64,000 nt of DNA from Terrirubrum flagellatum (lineage in GTDB: Bacteria > Pseudomonadota > Alphaproteobacteria > Rhizobiales > Beijerinckiaceae). Every line of letters starts with the position of its first letter. Positions within the stretch are counted from its first letter, which is position 1. Below the pieces are notes generated by a model. It searched no databases. It saw nothing but the letters and a program-made list of their open reading frames with translations, and was not told the DNA's origin. The position numbers and the translations under genes were made by a program. Shown one piece after another: positions 60,019-64,000 of this stretch. The DNA is taken from NCBI RefSeq assembly GCF_022059845.1, contig NZ_CP091851.1, forward strand, positions 1,240,001 to 1,304,000, in the 5' to 3' direction.

Positions 60019-60480
60019 TCAAAACGTGTTCGCCTTGGCTCTACTGATGAAAAAGCCATGGCCATCATCTCGCTTGCAGGTCAAACCGGCTTGCTCGGAC
60101 GAGCAGGTGAAGGGCGTTTGTTTCCAGGTGCCGCCATAGGCAAGCACCGGCGCGTCGCTGCAGCACGGTTGTTCGCCCGGATTCTCGATCATCACCGCCG
60201 GACCATGCGCGCCGAGGCCAAAGTGAAGATAAGTGGGTTGCGCGCGATCGCACGACAACTCTGCTTCATTTTTGGGCGGCTTATAGGTCGGCGTTCCGCC
60301 GGCCGGGGTATAGATGCATTCGATATTGTTCGATGGCACCGTGAAGTTGAAGCCGCCATATTGATCGGCCGCGATTGGCGCCTTCGTTAAATTCTGCGCC
60401 ACAGACGATGCGCCGCCAGTTAAAGCGAAACATCCGGCGATGAACACGGAGAGCGCACGACGCTCAAGACTATTCCTCAT
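60019..60480 (-). CDS. secreted DUF6636-like protein
   Basis: A 153-residue exported protein: signal peptide about 1-28, then FNFTVPSNNIECIYTPAGGTPTYKPPKNEAELSCDRAQPTYLHFG ... LAYGGTWKQTPFTCSSEQAGLTCKRDDGHGFFISR. The pattern of conserved Cys with a final GLTC...GHGFFISR is that of DUF6636-like proteins, small secreted domains of unknown role. Six or so Cys suggest disulfides. The gene overlaps the end of the preceding minus-strand gene by 11 bases and so is translationally coupled. Confidence 0.78.
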   Translation of the reverse strand: MRNSLERRALSVFIAGCFALTGGASSVAQNLTKAPIAADQYGGFNFTVPSNNIECIYTPAGGTPTYKPPKNEAELSCDRAQPTYLHFGLGAHGPAVMIENPGEQPCCSDAPVLAYGGTWKQTPFTCSSEQAGLTCKRDDGHGFFISRAKANTF

Positions 60481-60919
60481 CTTTGAAATCCGTCGGTTTT
60501 CCCTTGAGAGTCAGTGTCCATGAGGTGGCGCGGTCGGCTGACGTCGGTCCGCGCTCGCATCCGTTGGCAGCGCGTGATGGCTCCAACCCTGTGAGAACGA
60601 GGCGCCCCCTGGCGTCGAGCTTCGCGTTGCCCGTCGCTTCATAGCGCAATGGCGGGCAATTGGCCTTGTAGGAAAATGCTTCGCCGATCAGCCGATCGCC
60701 CTTGCGGCTGCCTTGCCATAGAGTGGCCCCGGCCGAAATTCCAAGTGCGCGAGCTTTCGAAGCAGGGAGCTTTTCGACGAGCAGCGTCCGGTCCGCGTCA
60801 CGCGATTCCATGCGCAGCGTCATATCCCCCAATAGCCAGAGCGAGATATGAGCGGTCTGCGCAAAGGCTACGCTGCAGCCCGCCATTCCCAACCAGAGCG
60901 CCTGCGACCATGCTTTCAT
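60470..60919 (-). CDS. secreted protein of unknown function, coupled to the DUF6636-like gene
   Basis: A 149-residue protein with a signal peptide (MKAWSQALWLGMAGCSVAFAQ-TA; a Cys at residue 15 is not in a good lipobox). The mature part reads DADRTLLVEKLPASKARALGISAGATLWQGSRKGDRLIGEAFSYKANCPPLRYEATGNAKLDARGRLVLTGLEPS, beta-rich with two Cys. No named family recognised. Its stop codon lies within the first codons of the DUF6636-like gene. Possibly both act on, or are part of, the same envelope structure. Confidence 0.72.
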   Translation of the reverse strand: MKAWSQALWLGMAGCSVAFAQTAHISLWLLGDMTLRMESRDADRTLLVEKLPASKARALGISAGATLWQGSRKGDRLIGEAFSYKANCPPLRYEATGNAKLDARGRLVLTGLEPSRAANGCERGPTSADRATSWTLTLKGKPTDFKDEE

Positions 60920-61023
60920 CGGCGGTCATCCCTTCCTATTCATGACTAGCGAGTTGCGAACGCGGCGACCTCTCCCATCTGGGAGATGCGACCTCTCGCC
61001 GGTTGCACGCACCATTGGTTTCC

Positions 61024-61671
61024 ATGCAATTCGAGACGCTTTTCGACATCGACTCCGCTCTTCCCGGCAACTGGGAGGGCATGCCGCTCGGCCTTATCGT
61101 CATCGCGCTGTTTCTATTTTCGAGATTTCGTCCACAAAGCCTCGAAACGGCTACGCTATCGCAGAACATCGCGCAGGTAATCCAACCGTTCCTGCGACCT
61201 CGGTTTTTCTGGCGTTATCTCTTGCCCTTGCTGCAATTGCTTGCCATGACTATCCTCGCATTCGTGCTGGTGATGGCGCCGCGCTGGCGCTGGGGCGTCG
61301 CCTTGGGAATGTTGATATTCGCCTTCGCCGCTTATCGATTCACAACGGCTTTCAATATCATTCTCAACTTGCGGAATAACGACCATCCGCAAGTCGTTGA
61401 AGGCGTGGTCTCCAAGCTGGGCCGACGAGGCAATAGCAGCGGCCTGATTGAATATTTCGACATCGGACCGCAACATTTCAGCTATCGACAGATCGATCCG
61501 GGCACGCCTTATCCGTTAATCGCCGCCTCACGTTCGTTAAAGGAGGGACAGCGCGCCCGCGTCTTCTTCGTCGGCGATCGGATCGTGCGCGTCGAGCGTC
61601 AGCTTTGCCTCGTCTATCAGCGCTGCACCGTGCATTATTTCCTCTGGCTGCGCACAGAGAGCGAGGCTTGA
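61024..61671 (+). CDS. membrane protein of unknown function
   Basis: A 215-residue protein with three hydrophobic segments (about residues 20-37, 64-88 and 92-112) and a soluble C-terminal part of about 95 residues: HPQVVEGVVSKLGRRGNSSGLIEYFDIGPQHFSYRQIDPGTPYPLIAASRSLKEGQRARVFFVGDRIVRVE, which looks like a small beta (OB- or SH3-like) domain. No family recognised. The ATG at 61024 begins the hydrophilic N-terminus. Convergent with the large secreted-protein gene. Confidence 0.68.
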   Translation: MQFETLFDIDSALPGNWEGMPLGLIVIALFLFSRFRPQSLETATLSQNIAQVIQPFLRPRFFWRYLLPLLQLLAMTILAFVLVMAPRWRWGVALGMLIFAFAAYRFTTAFNIILNLRNNDHPQVVEGVVSKLGRRGNSSGLIEYFDIGPQHFSYRQIDPGTPYPLIAASRSLKEGQRARVFFVGDRIVRVERQLCLVYQRCTVHYFLWLRTESEA

Positions 61672-61691
61672 GCGCATTCCCGGCAGTCTCA

Positions 61692-64000
61692 CTACTGACC
61701 AACATATGTGGTCCCGAACTTCGATGCGATGAAACCTGGACAAGCCGGCGCCAAGGCAGGCGTCACGCTATTGCGGAAGCTATAGTTGCCGAAGGCGTCG
61801 TCTTTGTTGATCGCGAGTCCCTGGTCCAACCAGCTTGCGGTCGCGCGGCCAATACCCGTTGTCCCATCGGGGCGCAGCGTAGAGTCCGTCCAGACATATT
61901 CGGAAGAAATTTTCACACGCGACTTCACGCCGGTTTCATACGCCTGATGAAGCCAGGCGTCCTCCGCCTGATCCACGTCGAGACAGTTGACGCAGTTGGC
62001 TCGCGCTGCGTCGACGAACTTCGCATAGCTGCGATAAAGCGTAACCGGGATAAGGGCGCCTTCGGGCGGTAGCTCATCGACGTGGATCGGCAAGATCTTG
62101 CGATGGTCAACCGCAAAGGGGGATCCGGCATGGGCGTTATAATAGTCGCCAAGATCAAGCTCGATATTGACGTTTTTTGATATGTTGATGCCGTGCGGGT
62201 TTTTCTTCACGCGGAGGTAGATGATCGCATCGCGCGGATAATAGGCGAAGTTCTTCGTTCCGACGCTATAAATTTCCGTGTAGGAGGTGTAGCAGCCGGA
62301 AGCCTTGTCCTGACGCCAGGCGGAAGGGTCGGGACCAGCCGACGATGGCCACGCCTTATTCGACGATCCATCAGTTGGATCCTTCTGGAAATAGCATCCG
62401 TTGAGCTTCAATGCTTTAAACATGCCATCTCGGACTTTCTCGATCATAAGCTCTCGCGCCTGAGCGACGGCTACGGCGAGGGCCGCTTCTGCGCCTGCCT
62501 CGACGGCCGCTTCCGTTGCGGAGCTGGCGGCCGCGCCTGCCGCGCCGCCTCCTGGAATGTAGGAAAGCCCGTAGTCAACGGCCTGCGTCGCCGCCCAGGT
62601 CAACCCGTCGTTTGTCAGGCTCGAAGCAGTCGGTAACGAAGGCGGCAGCCCGACCAACGTCGCCGCGTATTGGACCGCGATAAAGGTCACAGAATTGGCC
62701 GCGTCGCAGAATTTGGAGTGCGTGCCGCCGCTTCCATCGATGGGGTTGCTCGGCTCGCACTGACCGACAGTTACGATCGCGACCACCAGATTGGCGACCG
62801 AGTGCTCCATTATCGAATAAAGCTGCGCGTAAGCGTCGAGGACTTCAACCACCGGATCGTACCAATGCTTGGGCGGCCCGACAGAAAGGTATTCCTGGAC
62901 GTTGAAGGCGCAGCCGATCGGAAAATCCTGCAGACCGTCAGGGAAATTGTCGGAATGGACAGTGACGATGGTCACCAATTCATCGAGATAGCTGTAAGGC
63001 GCGCTAATGAATTCCGGCAGGAAGGTCGCCACCTCGACGGTGATGGGGCTCCCTGTCTTGCCATCTGGCCCAGTGGCCGCGTTGCGTTCGGCATCATAGT
63101 CGCTCTGTTTCTTCTGAGCTTCTTTAATGTTCTGCGTCACGTCCTCCATGGCCGCCGTGAGAGCGACTGTATTGGTGGCGGGACCATTCAGACAGATTGG
63201 GCCCACGCCTTTCCTGGTGGTGATGGGTACGAGACGCACCGAAACATATTGCGAGGTGTGGTTTGGAATGCCGCGTAGAGTTTTGCCGATGTCGACTTTC
63301 ACTTGACGATGGGTCGGAGAAAGTGCGGCGTCCTGCGCAGGCGTCACCGGAACGGTGAATTGGGCGATCGGCGCCGTCGGATGATCCCAATCCTTGCAGG
63401 GGTCTTCTTGAGAAGATGGTTGCTGGCTGCCGGTCGGAAAAACCTTTGGTTCCTCAAGCCCATTGAGCTGCACCACGGCGTTCTGGAAATCCGGCATGCC
63501 GGCCGTATCGAATACGAATGTGAAAACGCTTTGATCCGACGGACTGATGGTCGCGGTTGCAAGGTATTCAGACTTTTGGGGAACCACGACCTGGCCGTCG
63601 AGCTTCTGCTCGTTCTGATAGCGCCAGTAGCGCAACTCTGTTGGCCGGGCTGGCGAAAGTTTTCGCGCCAGCGCGGGCTTGGCCAGGACGTTGGCTTGGT
63701 TCGAGGCGACACGTCGCGGATGATGGATACGGCAGCGATAACGCCCGCCCGTGAAACGCACCAGCAGCCTGCCTCCCTTGTCGTCCGCCTTATAGGCCTG
63801 GAAAAGCTTGAGGCAGTTGTCGAGCGCGTTCTCGTCGAAGATATCTTCGGCGCGCGGCGCACTCGGTTGAACGGCGGGTCTTGTCTGCGCTTGGGCGATC
63901 GGAGGCGTCACCGGTTTGGCGGGTTGGATTTGCGCCATGGCCGGCGCGGAAATGGCGACAGACAAGGCCAGAGTGAGCAACCGTCCCGGAACAGGAGGCG
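61692..64000 (-). CDS. large secreted protein of unknown function (5' end beyond the window)
   Basis: At least 768 codons, open through the right edge; the hydrophobic LLTLALSVAISAPAMAQ close to the edge is a signal-peptide core, so only a few codons are missing. Then a Pro-rich stretch; EDIFDENALDNCLKLFQAYKADDKGGRLLVRFTGGRYRCRIHH; beta-rich middle with many Thr; a helical centre (about 440-560) with GLPPSLPTASSLTNDGLTWAATQAVDYGLSYIPGGGAAGAAASSATEAAVEAGAEAALAVAV; and a Cys-rich last third (CYFQKD, CYTSY, CVNCLD). About 14 Cys. No family recognised; the mid segment could be membrane-active or a linker. Convergent with the gene at 61024. Confidence 0.75.
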   Translation of the reverse strand, partial: PPVPGRLLTLALSVAISAPAMAQIQPAKPVTPPIAQAQTRPAVQPSAPRAEDIFDENALDNCLKLFQAYKADDKGGRLLVRFTGGRYRCRIHHPRRVASNQANVLAKPALARKLSPARPTELRYWRYQNEQKLDGQVVVPQKSEYLATATISPSDQSVFTFVFDTAGMPDFQNAVVQLNGLEEPKVFPTGSQQPSSQEDPCKDWDHPTAPIAQFTVPVTPAQDAALSPTHRQVKVDIGKTLRGIPNHTSQYVSVRLVPITTRKGVGPICLNGPATNTVALTAAMEDVTQNIKEAQKKQSDYDAERNAATGPDGKTGSPITVEVATFLPEFISAPYSYLDELVTIVTVHSDNFPDGLQDFPIGCAFNVQEYLSVGPPKHWYDPVVEVLDAYAQLYSIMEHSVANLVVAIVTVGQCEPSNPIDGSGGTHSKFCDAANSVTFIAVQYAATLVGLPPSLPTASSLTNDGLTWAATQAVDYGLSYIPGGGAAGAAASSATEAAVEAGAEAALAVAVAQARELMIEKVRDGMFKALKLNGCYFQKDPTDGSSNKAWPSSAGPDPSAWRQDKASGCYTSYTEIYSVGTKNFAYYPRDAIIYLRVKKNPHGINISKNVNIELDLGDYYNAHAGSPFAVDHRKILPIHVDELPPEGALIPVTLYRSYAKFVDAARANCVNCLDVDQAEDAWLHQAYETGVKSRVKISSEYVWTDSTLRPDGTTGIGRATASWLDQGLAINKDDAFGNYSFRNSVTPALAPACPGFIASKFGTTYVGQ

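Noticed and set aside
1-64000. tRNA, rRNA, CRISPR array, prophage or insertion sequence
   Set aside because: Scanning for T-loop motifs, regularly spaced direct repeats, transposase or integrase motifs gave nothing convincing.

Overview
The window reads as a chromosomal segment of a high-GC alphaproteobacterium, most likely of the order Hyphomicrobiales (Rhizobiales). Pointers are a class I polyhydroxyalkanoate synthase, a B12-dependent ribonucleotide reductase, a DUF1127 protein, an Omp25/31-type barrel, short-type ArgC, NrdR-like boxes and two families of intergenic palindromes of the kind scattered through rhizobial genomes. The genus cannot be fixed from the sequence alone. No rRNA, tRNA, CRISPR array, transposase or integrase was recognised.

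Layout. 0-5 kb: glycogen breakdown pair glgP-glgX (minus strand). 5-9 kb: small genes (methyltransferase, Mop-like TOBE protein, TrmO, a BrnT-type toxin with an HTH antitoxin, an OmpA-domain protein) interrupted by palindromic repeats and one near-consensus promoter that points into gene-poor DNA. 9.3-14.7 kb: an AT-richer orphan membrane gene inserted directly behind nrdJ, whose own upstream region carries paired NrdR-like boxes and a structured leader. 15-17 kb: a two-gene sensory module (small membrane-anchored protein plus a chemoreceptor with histidines in its membrane domain). 17-24 kb: an ABC-2 exporter, a phytase-like esterase, an unknown membrane protein, a transglutaminase-like protein, a GFA-family zinc protein and an MHS-family permease. 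24-31 kb: argC with what looks like an arginine attenuator, then an FMN-binding protein, a fumarylacetoacetate hydrolase-family enzyme, phaC, a lipoprotein and an aminotransferase.

31.7-39.7 kb is the most coherent and least familiar block. All on the minus strand, an M20 amidohydrolase, a GntR/UTRA regulator, an SDR dehydrogenase, a single-chain E1alpha-E1beta-lipoyl 2-oxoacid dehydrogenase fusion and a polar-amino-acid-type ABC importer (two permeases, one binding protein, no ATPase) follow one another. A perfect 18-bp palindrome sits in the promoter of the SDR-fusion-transporter operon and is the obvious operator. The block looks like an import, hydrolysis, oxidation and decarboxylation pathway for an unidentified amide or N-acyl compound.

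40-49 kb holds envelope and stress genes (Omp, FecR-domain protein, beta carbonic anhydrase, LysR-wrbA pair with a T-N11-A box, SGNH hydrolase, DUF2218, EEP phosphatase) and a psuG remnant. 49.3-54.8 kb is a complete ferric-type ABC importer with two tandem paralogous binding proteins and a fused double permease. 54.8-64 kb contains a Na/Pi cotransporter, a divergent NUDIX protein, a 5'-truncated MscS channel in a decayed stretch, a LuxR regulator, small secreted proteins and a large secreted protein of unknown function that runs off the right edge.
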